Shown: positions 47,428-54,801, numbered from the stretch's first letter. The stretch: DNA of 64,000 bases from Synechococcus sp. WH 8020 (GCF_001040845.1 NZ_CP011941.1:1435676-1499675); one strand, 5' to 3'. Program-made: numbers and translations. The notes: generated by a model not told the origin, from the sequence alone.

Positions 47428-47883
47428 TCAAACTGAGTGGAGAAGAGCCTTCAGGCCCTCTACATACAAAATGCCGGTACAAAAGAGCGCCGAAGCCCAG
47501 CACAAACCTCGCAAAGCTGCAATGTTGCCGACGTAGGCACCGATATAAATCAGACGGAGGATTGGCTGAATGAGCGCAACAATTACGGCGATTCCCGGCA
47601 AAGGCCCTGTTTGAAGAGCGGCTATGAGAGCCAACAACGCTGCGGGTGCATGCAAACCAAAGGATTCAAAACTGTTTTGATGGGCCCAACTAGCCCGCTT
47701 ACCCCAGGCGGGCAGACGATCAAACATCGCCCTCGGAGCATCCATGTCAGCCATGGTGAAGTCAGCCTGGGAGCGCGCCGCACCTAGAGGAACAATGCTG
47801 ACAATCACAACGGCGCCTGCCAGCACAAGGGACCAGGCATAGGGAGCCGCTGGAGCCGCTATGAACAACGCAATTAAATTCAT
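47428..47883 (-). CDS. MAPEG family membrane protein
   Basis: A 151-residue four-helix protein. The pattern ARSQADFTMADMDAPRAMFD followed by AHQNSFESFGLHAPAALLAL is the MAPEG (eicosanoid and glutathione metabolism) fingerprint, with the helix-two Asn/Glu. Bacterial members are poorly characterised. It stands alone, with a 433-bp gene-free gap upstream of its start. Confidence 0.85.
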   Translation of the reverse strand: MNLIALFIAAPAAPYAWSLVLAGAVVIVSIVPLGAARSQADFTMADMDAPRAMFDRLPAWGKRASWAHQNSFESFGLHAPAALLALIAALQTGPLPGIAVIVALIQPILRLIYIGAYVGNIAALRGLCWASALFCTGILYVEGLKALLHSV

Positions 47884-48316
47884 GAGCTAGTCAAAAGCAA
47901 ATCCTTTCTAAACAGCAATCTTCTCGACTGTGATTGCGTTCAGCCATCCAAGCCTTCTCACCTCAGACGGTGGCCGGCTTGAGAGCTTTACCAGCCATCA
48001 ACGAATCGAGTCAACAACTCAGCATAAGCAACGAAGAAGACCCCGAAAACGAGACAGAAGACCCGCACGCAACAAGCGCCAGAACCGGAACTCCGAGGCA
48101 GGTGCAATACAAAATAGCAAGTCAAATCAACAGCAATACCCTAACAAGGCATAGACCCCACGAGATATCACAAAATCAACCAAATAGCAGCACTGATTAC
48201 CATTTAGCCCCATTAAACCCAGGAGAAATCATAATACAGCAGCATTACTTTCACGAACCGCTCTTACCGTGAGGAGAGCAACTCAAAGTTTTACTCTCTA
48301 CACACTCTTGGAATCG
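47884..48316. other. Gene-free gap, 433 bp
   Basis: Only a TTG-start frame on the plus strand (47934-48272) spans it; its composition (Asn, Gln, His, Thr, Ser-rich, no hydrophobic core) does not look like a folded protein. AT-richer than flanks. No RNA gene or clear repeat seen. It must hold the MAPEG promoter. Confidence 0.5.
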
Positions 48317-48634
48317 CTAGGGCGCATCCGAATCGCTGACATCGGATCCAGAGCCCACTTCATCGCTGAGGCTTTGCCCTGGACGCCAACCACTTGCCCA
48401 AATCTCTCTGCATTGACGATTGAGAGTGTCCCGAGTCAAACCCCATCCAGCAACAACTTTCTCCAAGTCTGTCTTGATGTCATCAGCCCCAGGAAACTCT
48501 CCATAACGCGTCGCAAGTCTTGCCGCTGAGGTCAGCTGATCGGGCCCTGGAGCACCTTCAAAACCAAGCAAGGAATCCAAAATATCCCGATCCGACGCAT
48601 AGAGCGGATGGGTTTGCTGAATGTCTTCTGCCAT
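48317..48634 (-). CDS. DUF3288 family protein
   Basis: A 105-residue soluble protein from the ATG at 48634. The sequence QTHPLYASDRDILDSLLGFE, then LATRYGEFPGADDIKTDLEK and the tryptophan-containing VVAGWGLTRDTLN, matches the cyanobacterial DUF3288 pattern. The C-terminal ~20 residues are Ser/Asp-rich. Function unknown. It is one of the few clear genes in the 47-52 kb stretch. Confidence 0.8.
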   Translation of the reverse strand: MAEDIQQTHPLYASDRDILDSLLGFEGAPGPDQLTSAARLATRYGEFPGADDIKTDLEKVVAGWGLTRDTLNRQCREIWASGWRPGQSLSDEVGSGSDVSDSDAP

Positions 48635-49029
48635 AAGTTTTGGGCCTGCAGGCAACGACGGAAGAAGGAATCAGACATCCCTGTAGACACTCAAGCGCAT
48701 TGAGATCAACACAGGCAAGCCTTTAACAACCACACCCCGAGACGGGATCGAAGGAATCAGAGCCAGGGAGCGCTATCAAATGACTGGATATGCACTCCTG
48801 ACCCCCCAAGCAATCAGAGCAGAGATACTGCCCCATACAAAAAGAGAGGCTGTAAACAAACGAAATCTGTTTTCATTCTTTGGAAGTACGCGATGGCGAT
48901 CCATTTAACAAGGCCTTCAAACCCTTTACTGACAAAGCTCGACAATGATCACAAGCATTTCACAGGGTTAGCTGACAATGATGTCAAAAGCAAACAGCGT
49001 GTCTAAGTTGCAGGTAACGCTAAAATCAC
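48635..49029. other. Gene-poor gap, 395 bp
   Basis: No convincing gene. A 37-codon cysteine-rich minus-strand frame (48723-48836) is discussed as a finding. The right part (48840-49029) is AT-rich and probably carries the promoter of the next small gene. Confidence 0.45.
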
Positions 49030-49191
49030 ATGGGCTTCGACAAGGGCGATAAATTCATCGACGACGCCAAGCAACGCGCTCACGATGCCATTGGTGAATC
49101 CAACCCAAAACTCACATCTCTTGAAAAAGGGTTTTTGCACGCCATGAAGCGACGCCAGGCCCGCGAAAAGCATTCAAGGAAAGGCAGCTAA
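49030..49191 (+). CDS. Candidate 53-residue basic small protein
   Basis: An ATG frame at 49030 encoding MGFDKGDKFIDDAKQRAHDA and, after IGESNPKLTSLE, a basic tail KRRQAREKHSRKGS. Predicted to be helical, polar and highly charged, with no membrane segment. The absence of low-complexity and the balanced codon use suggest real coding, but no strong Shine-Dalgarno is visible. An opposite-strand frame overlaps its 3' end. Function unknown. Confidence 0.45.
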   Translation: MGFDKGDKFIDDAKQRAHDAIGESNPKLTSLEKGFLHAMKRRQAREKHSRKGS

Positions 49192-49605
49192 GCTTTTCCT
49201 CACAACCTAAAAGATTTAGCGAGAACATCTTTTTAAAATTAGCCAAAAACAAGAAACGCATTATATTCTCGATTGGCGGCAAAATATCATAACCAACATT
49301 ACCAATATTTTTCGACACCCGTATCCCTAAGTCACGTCTTATCAAGAGAAAATCAACAATTGATCTCTCTCTTCTCTATTGAGCTTCACTTGATTGGTGA
49401 TCAAACCATCAATCATCTTCATTCAGGAAACAATTTGTCGCGTCTCATCCATGACGCCCCGACTGAGCTGTTATCCCAAGGGAAGATCTTTAGGCCAAAA
49501 AGACTGCAGCAACTTGGACTTGAAGCTATCAGACACCATTGAGGAAAGCTCGAACGGCTCACATCCTTAAATTTCCATTACAATGTCAAGCCATCTAGGA
49601 ATCAG
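49192..49605. other. Gene-poor AT-rich gap, 414 bp
   Basis: A TTG-start plus frame of 89 codons (49273-49542) and a minus frame of 77 codons are open, but neither has recognisable domains or an RBS. The left half is strongly AT-rich. It contains the promoter and the CTAGGA RBS (near 49595) of the next gene. Confidence 0.5.
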
Positions 49606-49866
49606 ATGCTCAGAACGATTGTTTCGCTGTTGTTCGCTGCTGTGATGTGGGTTCAAGTCCCTCAATGGTCAAACGATTGGTCGAAATGCGCTGTAGACGT
49701 CCCTGACACAGCTTGCCACTGGTACGTCGTTGCACCAGACAACACCTTTGGAGAAGGTTTTAGCTGGGCCAACGCTCCTTGGTTTAGTGCCGAAGGGCTC
49801 ATCGATATTGGCGAACTCACTGACACCATGAGCAACATCCATATCGAAGCGGTTGAGAACGCTTAA
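49606..49866 (+). CDS. Small secreted or membrane-anchored hypothetical protein
   Basis: An 86-residue protein with an N-terminal hydrophobic segment (LRTIVSLLFAAVMWVQVPQW). The remainder is acidic and Trp-rich, with two cysteines (KCAVDVPDTACHWYVVAPDN) that could form a disulfide, and ends in an acidic helix. It looks like an exported protein. A short RBS (AGGA) precedes the ATG. It stands alone in the gene-poor region. Family not recognised. Confidence 0.7.
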   Translation: MLRTIVSLLFAAVMWVQVPQWSNDWSKCAVDVPDTACHWYVVAPDNTFGEGFSWANAPWFSAEGLIDIGELTDTMSNIHIEAVENA

Positions 49867-50258
49867 AAAACAAACAGCACAAAAAGCCGAACCATTGCGA
49901 CTTCGATCGTTGGAGTTACTTCAACAACAGTCCCAGGCTGCGTCGATCAAGAGATGCTTTCCCCCTCTTGATCAAACCAGCTTGTCCAAGCGAAACACTG
50001 TCCAGGAATATTTCTTTGCGATTGATTGCCAACATCAAAGTCAAACCATAGGTTAAAGCAGTCCTGGCATTGAAGATGCATCTCTGAAAAGGAGGACTGC
50101 TGCTGCAATTTCGCCAATTACCACTTATCAATTCACGACAAAGCCTCTTCCACAATCCAACAACGATCTTATCGATTCCAGGGCGAACGTGCCTCACGAA
50201 CAGTCAATAAAAAAGACCCGAAACAATGCCATATGGCTTCGCAATAGGCGACGAAGCA
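49867..50258. other. Gene-poor gap, 392 bp
   Basis: No supported gene. A 93-codon minus frame (49916-50197) lacks features of a real protein. A 6-bp hairpin (GCTTCG at 50236-50241 with CGAAGC at 50252-50257) and a T6 run about 20 nt further on the minus strand may end the hli transcript, weakly. Confidence 0.45.
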
Positions 50259-50375
50259 CTATTTTTTCTTCAAGTCTGAAAAATCGCTTGGCTGGGAGAG
50301 AGTGTAAACAACAGATGCTGCAATCAAGGCACTCCCTGCCAGCATTGGGTAGATCCAAACGGAATAATCGATCAT
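50259..50375 (-). CDS. 38-residue single-helix membrane peptide coupled to hli
   Basis: A short frame whose ATG overlaps the hli stop codon (TGATG at 50377-50373), the classic arrangement for translational coupling. It begins MIDYSVWIYPMLAGSALIAA, has one transmembrane helix (~7-25), and ends with a polar, Lys-rich tail (DFSDLKKK). Size and layout resemble the tiny subunits of photosynthetic complexes. I do not recognise it as PsbM, PsbX, PsbY, PetN or another named subunit. Function unknown, probably related to Hlip action (inference). Confidence 0.72.
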   Translation of the reverse strand: MIDYSVWIYPMLAGSALIAASVVYTLSQPSDFSDLKKK

Positions 50376-50575
50376 CAATTCAAACCCAAAACGCCAAAAG
50401 TGAATTGGCTCAGAATGCCATGACCTGTCAATACTTCCGTGAGTAAACCGATCACAAAGCCGAGCATGGCCAAGCGACCGTTGAGAAGCTCAGCAGCAGC
50501 AAAACGCCCAGACTTGGTTTGTTCTGAAGATGCTTCTTGGAACCAATCATCCTGGGACTGAGAACTGGAACCCAT
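50375..50575 (-). CDS. hli: High-light-inducible protein (second copy)
   Basis: A 66-residue Hlip from the ATG at 50575 (another ATG is 3 bp upstream). The chlorophyll-binding helix is AAELLNGRLAMLGFVIGLLT (residues ~26-45), with the ELLNGR variant of the motif and a Ser/Gln-rich N-terminus. It diverges from the acetyltransferase gene with 58 bp between starts and is coupled to the 38-residue membrane peptide. Confidence 0.95.
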   Translation of the reverse strand: MGSSSQSQDDWFQEASSEQTKSGRFAAAELLNGRLAMLGFVIGLLTEVLTGHGILSQFTFGVLGLN

Positions 50576-50633
50576 CAACTTCAGATAGCCACACAGACCC
50601 TACCTGCTTTGCAACGTTTTGCGAAGCGCTGCT

Positions 50634-51083
50634 ATGCGACCTATCCGGCCCACTGACTCACCTTTATTACGCGAGATTTACGTCGATGCCATTCAAACGC
50701 AGGCCCCTCAGGCCTACAGCCCTGATCAAATACGAGCTTGGGCCACCCTCGCTTTACTGCCTGGACTTTTGGATCGCACCTTAGAAGAAGGTCAAGGCTG
50801 GATCAGTGGGATCGATGATGGGTTCGCGATTCGCTATCCCGCCAACCGATTATCAATGCTGTATTGCCGAGGTCGATCGTCTCGACAGGGGCATGGCTCA
50901 GCTCTTCTTCAGGCCATTGAAGGCGATGCGCAGCGAATGGGAATCCAACGGTTGCAGACAGAGGCCAGCCTCCTCTCCAGGCCCATGCTTGAACAAAGAG
51001 GCTGGACGGTGATCGCTCCTGAGCAATTCATGATTGCCGGCGTGCATTTCGTACATTTCCAGATGGAAAAAACATTGAGCTGA
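50634..51083 (+). CDS. GNAT family N-acetyltransferase
   Basis: A 149-residue acetyl-CoA-dependent transferase from the ATG at 50634 (MRPIRPTDSPLLREIYVDAI). The central CRGRSSRQGHGSALLQAIEG is the acetyl-CoA pyrophosphate-binding loop (R/Q-x-x-G-x-G/A), and the C-terminal LLSRPMLEQRGWTVI is the usual last motif. Substrate cannot be predicted. It diverges from hli and is followed by a 622-bp gene-free gap. Confidence 0.88.
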   Translation: MRPIRPTDSPLLREIYVDAIQTQAPQAYSPDQIRAWATLALLPGLLDRTLEEGQGWISGIDDGFAIRYPANRLSMLYCRGRSSRQGHGSALLQAIEGDAQRMGIQRLQTEASLLSRPMLEQRGWTVIAPEQFMIAGVHFVHFQMEKTLS

Positions 51084-51277
51084 GTCACCACCTATTTCGC
51101 GACGCGCAGAAGAGAGGAGCAAGCCACTCAGGGAAACCAACGTTGGTCGACGACCTCAGCCCAAAGCGTTGAGAGGTGCTCCAACCCATGGCGAAAAATC
51201 ATCGAGCCCTTAAGGCGCCTCAAAGAACCGGAACGGTGATCATTCCTGACTTGCCAAATCCTTCTCTCAGCATCTGT

Positions 51278-51286
51278 TTTTCCACA
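51278..51286 (+). promoter_or_regulatory. DnaA-box-like nonamer TTTTCCACA
   Basis: A perfect match to the nonamer used as DnaA box in cyanobacteria. It lies about 290 bp from a closely spaced inverted pair in the same gene-free gap. Confidence 0.5.
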
Positions 51287-51568
51287 CGAAGTTCAAATCA
51301 AGACAGTCTTTTGAGCGAGCGACTGCTGATCTCCAGGTTCTGACAGCAATGAAGCAAGATCAGTCATGAACTGTCGCAACTCCGGCGACACAACAACGTG
51401 ACATCCGTTACTCGCTATCAACCCTTGCCATAACTGGACTGCAATTCCAAAAACTTTATTAAATCAACAGTGATCAACAAAACAAAGGGCGTTAAAGCAC
51501 GAGGAGCCCTCTTGTTTCTAGACCTGAGATGCCGAACCTTGATTGCACAGAATTCAACGATCAGCGGC

Positions 51569-51588
51569 TGTGGAAAAATTGTGGAAAA
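51569..51588 (-). promoter_or_regulatory. Two DnaA-box-like nonamers, 11 bp apart
   Basis: TGTGGAAAA occurs at 51569-51577 and 51580-51588, the complement of TTTTCCACA. The 11-bp start-to-start spacing puts both on the same face of the helix, as expected for cooperative binding. Confidence 0.55.
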
Positions 51589-51705
51589 TCATCCAAGCCT
51601 TGTGATTGCTTCCTAACAAATATGGTTATAAAGGTGCAGATGGTTCGCCCTACAGCTTTTTGACGTCTGTAGACGGAGTATCAGAGCGGTCGATCCAATC
51701 AGGAA

Positions 51706-51987
51706 TCAGGTTTGGTTGCCACCAAACATGTCTTCATACCCTTCATAGGGGTCATATTCAGCCCATCCAGGACTGGCTTGATCCAGAAGTCCGTATTCGC
51801 CATCAATCATCTGTGTTCTTGTATTCCCATAGGGCACTGTGTTGCAGCTCACGCCTCCCCCCGCAACAGGCTGGCAGTCATTGAAGCGAACCTGGCCCTT
51901 CACTGAGACACCAACCAGTGAAACAAAGCCGATAACAAGAGCGACCGCTGACATGAAACGCGCATCAAGACGTTGATGGATCGGCAT
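51706..51987 (-). CDS. Small exported hypothetical protein
   Basis: A 93-residue protein from the ATG at 51987; a second ATG at 51954 is possible. One hydrophobic segment (MSAVALVIGFVSLVGVSVKG) acts as signal or anchor. The mature part has two cysteines (NDCQPVAGGGVSCNTVPYGN) and a Tyr/Gly/acidic C-terminus (YDPYEGYEDMFGGNQT). It lies 41 bp downstream of the Cys-containing gene at 52.0 kb and may share its transcript. Family not recognised. Confidence 0.7.
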   Translation of the reverse strand: MPIHQRLDARFMSAVALVIGFVSLVGVSVKGQVRFNDCQPVAGGGVSCNTVPYGNTRTQMIDGEYGLLDQASPGWAEYDPYEGYEDMFGGNQT

Positions 51988-52028
51988 GAGCTGATGGACA
52001 ACTGAAACCAGTTTGACGGCATCGGCCC

Positions 52029-52340
52029 TCAGAAGCCCTGGCACTGAACATTCACAGCCGTCAAAAAATTGACAGCGTCTTGCCCACGTCCCGCTCGGAG
52101 CTGCACCATGAGCAAGTCGGATTGAAGGCCTAAAAGCATCGTTTGACACGGATAACGATCGCGCGCTGACGCACTGCGCTGCAGCAGTTCAGCACGAATC
52201 AAGGCTTGCTGACAGCTGGCAATTCGCTCGAAGCGGAAACAATCCAACGCAACAGGATTGACGCTTCTCAGCGAAGCGGCAGAGGCAGAGCCTATGAAGG
52301 CACAACAAACGACCAAGAGAAGTGCCCCAGAGGTCGCAAT
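52029..52340 (-). CDS. Exported cysteine-containing hypothetical protein (start uncertain)
   Basis: About 95-104 residues. A signal-peptide-like segment SGALLLVVCCAFIGSASAAS precedes a mature part with four cysteines (DCFRFERIASCQQALIRAEL, YPCQTMLLGLQ, VQCQGF). No ATG or GTG lies in frame at the right place; candidates are TTG at 52316 or an unusual ATT near 52340 next to CAGGAG. The frame continues far upstream, but that part opposes the small gene at 52377 and is probably not translated. Confidence 0.5.
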   Translation of the reverse strand: MATSGALLLVVCCAFIGSASAASLRSVNPVALDCFRFERIASCQQALIRAELLQRSASARDRYPCQTMLLGLQSDLLMVQLRAGRGQDAVNFLTAVNVQCQGF

Positions 52341-52376
52341 CTCCTGAGAGGATGCAAGAGCTATTTCACTGATCGG

Positions 52377-52493
52377 ATGTACACCGACTGGACTGCTGTC
52401 GCCCTTCTGCTGTTCACCACTGTGCCCTTGCTGGCTGTCGTGGTGACCGCCGCCTTCTTTATTTGGCAACAGAGGAAGAAACAACTGCGTTAA
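52377..52493 (+). CDS. 38-residue single-helix membrane protein
   Basis: A short ATG frame reading MYTDWTAVALLLFTTVPLLA then VVVTAAFFIWQQRKKQLR. It has one long hydrophobic helix and a basic tail, the layout of small photosystem or NDH-complex subunits, but I cannot match it to a named one. It diverges from the exported Cys-protein gene and overlaps the zinc-motif gene tail-to-tail by 35 bp. Too short for most gene callers. Confidence 0.62.
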   Translation: MYTDWTAVALLLFTTVPLLAVVVTAAFFIWQQRKKQLR

Positions 52494-52680
52494 CTGACTC
52501 AGAAACGGCCTTGGTGTGCTGAAGTCCAAGGGCTGGAAGTGACATGCCCAGCTCTTGATTTTGACTTTGAATGAGCACTCCTTGACCCAGACAATCAAGA
52601 CACGTGCGAAAACGCTTGTCATTGATCCGCTGAATTCCACTACCACCGCAGCTTCTGCAAATCATCGTTCCTGTTGCCAT
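52459..52680 (-). CDS. Small protein with DnaJ-type zinc motifs
   Basis: A 73-residue protein from the ATG at 52680. Two motifs, CRSCGGSG (8-15) and CLDCLGQG (near 27-34), match the CxxCxGxG zinc-binding repeat of DnaJ, giving one complete four-cysteine site. The C-terminal ~40 residues are polar and unlike any domain I know. Related mini-zinc-finger proteins occur in cyanobacteria and plastids as assembly factors. It sits just downstream of gluQRS, overlapping in neither frame nor function that I can see. Confidence 0.75.
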   Translation of the reverse strand: MATGTMICRSCGGSGIQRINDKRFRTCLDCLGQGVLIQSQNQELGMSLPALGLQHTKAVSESVNAVVSSSVAK

Positions 52681-52729
52681 TTCAAGACTTTTAGTTTGAG
52701 GCCTTTTTTCTGTTGTGATCCCGAACTTT

Positions 52730-53635
52730 TCATGAAGAATCAGCCCCAACAATCAATGACGTGAGCTTGTCCTGACGTTCTCTCAGTTCCTCTAGCAATT
52801 CTTCTGCCGAAATCGCTGTCGCAGGAGCCACCAGACCAAGAGATGCGGCCAATTCGCCAATCACTTGTGCTGCCTCTTGATCACGATCACGCAGCGAGCT
52901 CAAGCCTGTCGCATGATCACGTTTTGAAAGTTTTTGACCGGATGAATCACAGAGCAACGGCACATGCCCGTAGCGCGGAGAAGTCATCCCCAAAGACGTG
53001 ATGACAGCACGCTGGGCAGCGCAGACCGACACCAGATCTTGTCCTCGCACCACCTCGTTGATGCCTAAAGCCAACTCGTCGATGGACGTAGCCAAGTGAT
53101 AAGCGATGACTCCATCAGCGCGACGGAGAACGACATCTCCTACGGCTGTGGCAAAGGGCTCAACAACGCGCAGTCTCCAGGACGGTAATCGCGCGTCCTT
53201 CAAGCCCCAATCTTGATGAAGCCGCCTGCAGGTTCCTGGATAAACCGTTGCACCTTCAAGCTGACGACGACTGCAGCGACAAGGATAGAGATAACCCTGC
53301 TTCCGTAAAGTTGAAAGGAATGATCCATAGAGTCCTCGTCGTCTGCTTTGCAGTACGACGGGTCCATCCCAGTTGAGTCCAAGCCAGCGAAGGTCTTGCA
53401 ACACCGATTCAATGGCGCCAGTACGAATCCTTGGGGTGTCGAGATCATCCACCCGCAACAGCCATTGCCCGTTGTTGAGTCGGGCTCGCAGCCAAGACAG
53501 AAGGGCCGTCCTCACATTGCCGAGATGAAGAGGACCAGATGGAGTCGGCGCAAATCGGCCCCGATAGCACCGTCGGCTTAGCCCCTGACCTTTCTGCAGG
53601 ACTTGACTTAGGTGATCCGGAAGCTGGATAGCCAT
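52730..53635 (-). CDS. gluQ: Glutamyl-Q tRNA(Asp) synthetase
   Basis: A 301-residue GluRS paralogue lacking the anticodon-binding domain. It glutamylates queuosine-34 of tRNA-Asp. The HIGH-type motif is in GRFAPTPSGPLHLGNVRTAL (~26-45), the zinc-site region is YPCRCSRRQLEGATVYPGTC, and the KMSKS-like motif is KLSKRDHATGLSSL. Start assigned at 53635 with ~20 residues before the core. The matching tRNA-Asp (GTC) is at 42.2 kb. Confidence 0.92.
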   Translation of the reverse strand: MAIQLPDHLSQVLQKGQGLSRRCYRGRFAPTPSGPLHLGNVRTALLSWLRARLNNGQWLLRVDDLDTPRIRTGAIESVLQDLRWLGLNWDGPVVLQSRRRGLYGSFLSTLRKQGYLYPCRCSRRQLEGATVYPGTCRRLHQDWGLKDARLPSWRLRVVEPFATAVGDVVLRRADGVIAYHLATSIDELALGINEVVRGQDLVSVCAAQRAVITSLGMTSPRYGHVPLLCDSSGQKLSKRDHATGLSSLRDRDQEAAQVIGELAASLGLVAPATAISAEELLEELRERQDKLTSLIVGADSS

Positions 53636-53667
53636 CGACAGTGCTGATCGTTCAGATCAACAAAAAA

Positions 53668-53687
53668 GGGTGGTCCAAAGACCACCC
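53668..53687 (-). terminator. Intrinsic terminator downstream of HU
   Basis: A perfect 8-bp stem (53668-53675 with 53680-53687), loop of four, followed on the minus strand by six T residues. It lies 25 bp past the HU stop codon and matches a rho-independent terminator. Confidence 0.9.
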
Positions 53688-53711
53688 CATCATCATGAAA
53701 GGCTCAGTGAT

Positions 53712-53987
53712 CTAGCCCTGGACGCGGTCTTTAAACATTTTGCCAGCGGTAAATGCGGGAACACGCTTTGCTGGGATTTTGATCTTTTCACCCGTTTTAG
53801 GGTTCAGGCCCTGACGAGCGGAACGCTCCCGTGGTTCAAATGAACCGAAACCAAGGATTGAAACCTTTTTCCCTTCGACAACGGAATCAATGATGGTGTC
53901 GATAGCGGCGTCAACAACGAGGGAGACGTCCGTTTTGGTGAGTTCAGTGCGAGCAGCAACGAGGTTGACGAGGTCAGCTTTGTTCAT
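53712..53987 (-). CDS. hup: DNA-binding protein HU
   Basis: A 91-residue nucleoid protein from the ATG at 53987. The N-terminal MNKADLVNLVAARTELTKTD, the ILGFGSFEPRERSARQGLNP strand region and the KIPAKRVPAFTAGKMFKDRV C-terminus are all canonical HU. The reading frame upstream to 54227 is not HU and probably leader or antisense. It bends and compacts DNA and has its own terminator. Confidence 0.96.
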   Translation of the reverse strand: MNKADLVNLVAARTELTKTDVSLVVDAAIDTIIDSVVEGKKVSILGFGSFEPRERSARQGLNPKTGEKIKIPAKRVPAFTAGKMFKDRVQG

Positions 53988-54129
53988 GGAAGAAGTGGTG
54001 TGGAGCGAGAGCGGGCTGGTTGACGTTGCGGAGGTCAACATCCGCACGGCTTCCTTGAGCGTGCCAATCGTATGGAGGCCAGCGCCTTGAAGCAACCGAA
54101 AAACGCTGTGCCGCAATGCATTCACCGAA

Positions 54130-54801
54130 TCAGTCTTGAGGAAGACGGTCTGATTGCGCAGGACTCCAACTCTTAAAAGGAGCGAGACGCCCACCTCGGA
54201 GCGCCCCAAGCCCTGCTCCAGAAGCAAGTGCTGGACTGGATTCTGGGGGAATCCAATCCCGCAGGCGCCGAAGACTGAGCTGCTGTCTCGGCCAGTGAAA
54301 AGTGCGTCGATGTCGAAGAGGAGCCAACTGGCCTTCTTGAACTGGAATTAACAATCGTCCGCAAAACAGCACATCCAGAGGGGCTGGAGCGTGCACAACG
54401 CAGCTTCCCGGGGTGGGTCCTGGCGTCCAAAGCAGCCTTAAACCGGAGGTAGTGATGTGGGAATCAACAAAAGTCTCAAGGGGTTGAACCCCTGGCAACA
54501 AGTAAGCCTCTTGCTCCTGAACCAACACAGGCCATCCCAATCGTTCTTGCAAACGCCGAAGGCGTCCATGCCCCTCTCGACTCGTGAGAAGAATCCGGGG
54601 CAAACGATCAGAAGCCAGGTCATGCAGAGCTTGAAGGGTGGCCTCGGTCAGCGGCGGACAATCAATCAGTACTGGTTCAGGCTCGACATCGAGCCACCAA
54701 GATGACCCACCGCGACAGTCTCGATTGGGTGGAAACAACCAAAGGTTGTCCAAAATTTGCTGAGGTGGTCGGCCTGACTCCAAAGCCGAGGTCATCGTCA
54801 T
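54130..54801 (-). CDS. Metallo-beta-lactamase-fold protein with lost metal site
   Basis: A 223-residue protein whose strand pattern follows the MBL fold (NLWLFPPNRDCRGGSSWWLD, LIDCPPLTEATLQALHDL). The HxHxDH motif is replaced by SREGHG, the GHTPGS step reads GPTPGS, and the later Asp loop reads CGRLLIP. Metal binding is therefore doubtful. Marine Synechococcus relatives may use it as a binding protein (inference). It lies upstream of HU and diverges from glgX with 66 bp between starts. Confidence 0.8.
   Translation of the reverse strand: MTMTSALESGRPPQQILDNLWLFPPNRDCRGGSSWWLDVEPEPVLIDCPPLTEATLQALHDLASDRLPRILLTSREGHGRLRRLQERLGWPVLVQEQEAYLLPGVQPLETFVDSHITTSGLRLLWTPGPTPGSCVVHAPAPLDVLFCGRLLIPVQEGQLAPLRHRRTFHWPRQQLSLRRLRDWIPPESSPALASGAGLGALRGGRLAPFKSWSPAQSDRLPQD

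Larger units (their letters stand above)
51084..51705. other. Gene-free gap, 622 bp, with DnaA-box-like sites
   Basis: The longest gap in the window. No convincing gene; a 51-codon plus frame at 51188-51343 is judged chance. It contains three perfect TTTTCCACA nonamers and an AT-rich stretch (about 51440-51490) between them. Confidence 0.6.

Noticed and set aside
47934-48272. 112-codon plus-strand frame in the 47.9-48.3 kb gap
   Set aside because: TTG start without RBS, polar low-complexity composition, no hydrophobic core or motif.
49273-49542. 89-codon plus-strand frame
   Set aside because: TTG start in AT-rich DNA, no RBS and no recognisable domain; likely chance.
49916-50197. 93-codon minus-strand frame
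   Set aside because: No RBS, erratic composition and no motif.
51188-51343. 51-codon plus-strand frame overlapping a DnaA-box-like site
   Set aside because: Ser/Arg-rich without structure-like pattern or RBS.
52341-52646. Upstream extension of the exported Cys-protein frame to a 205-codon reading
   Set aside because: It opposes the small membrane gene at 52377, reads like antisense and would bury the signal peptide.
52459-52680. True DnaJ co-chaperone
   Set aside because: No J domain and only one pair of CxxCxGxG motifs.
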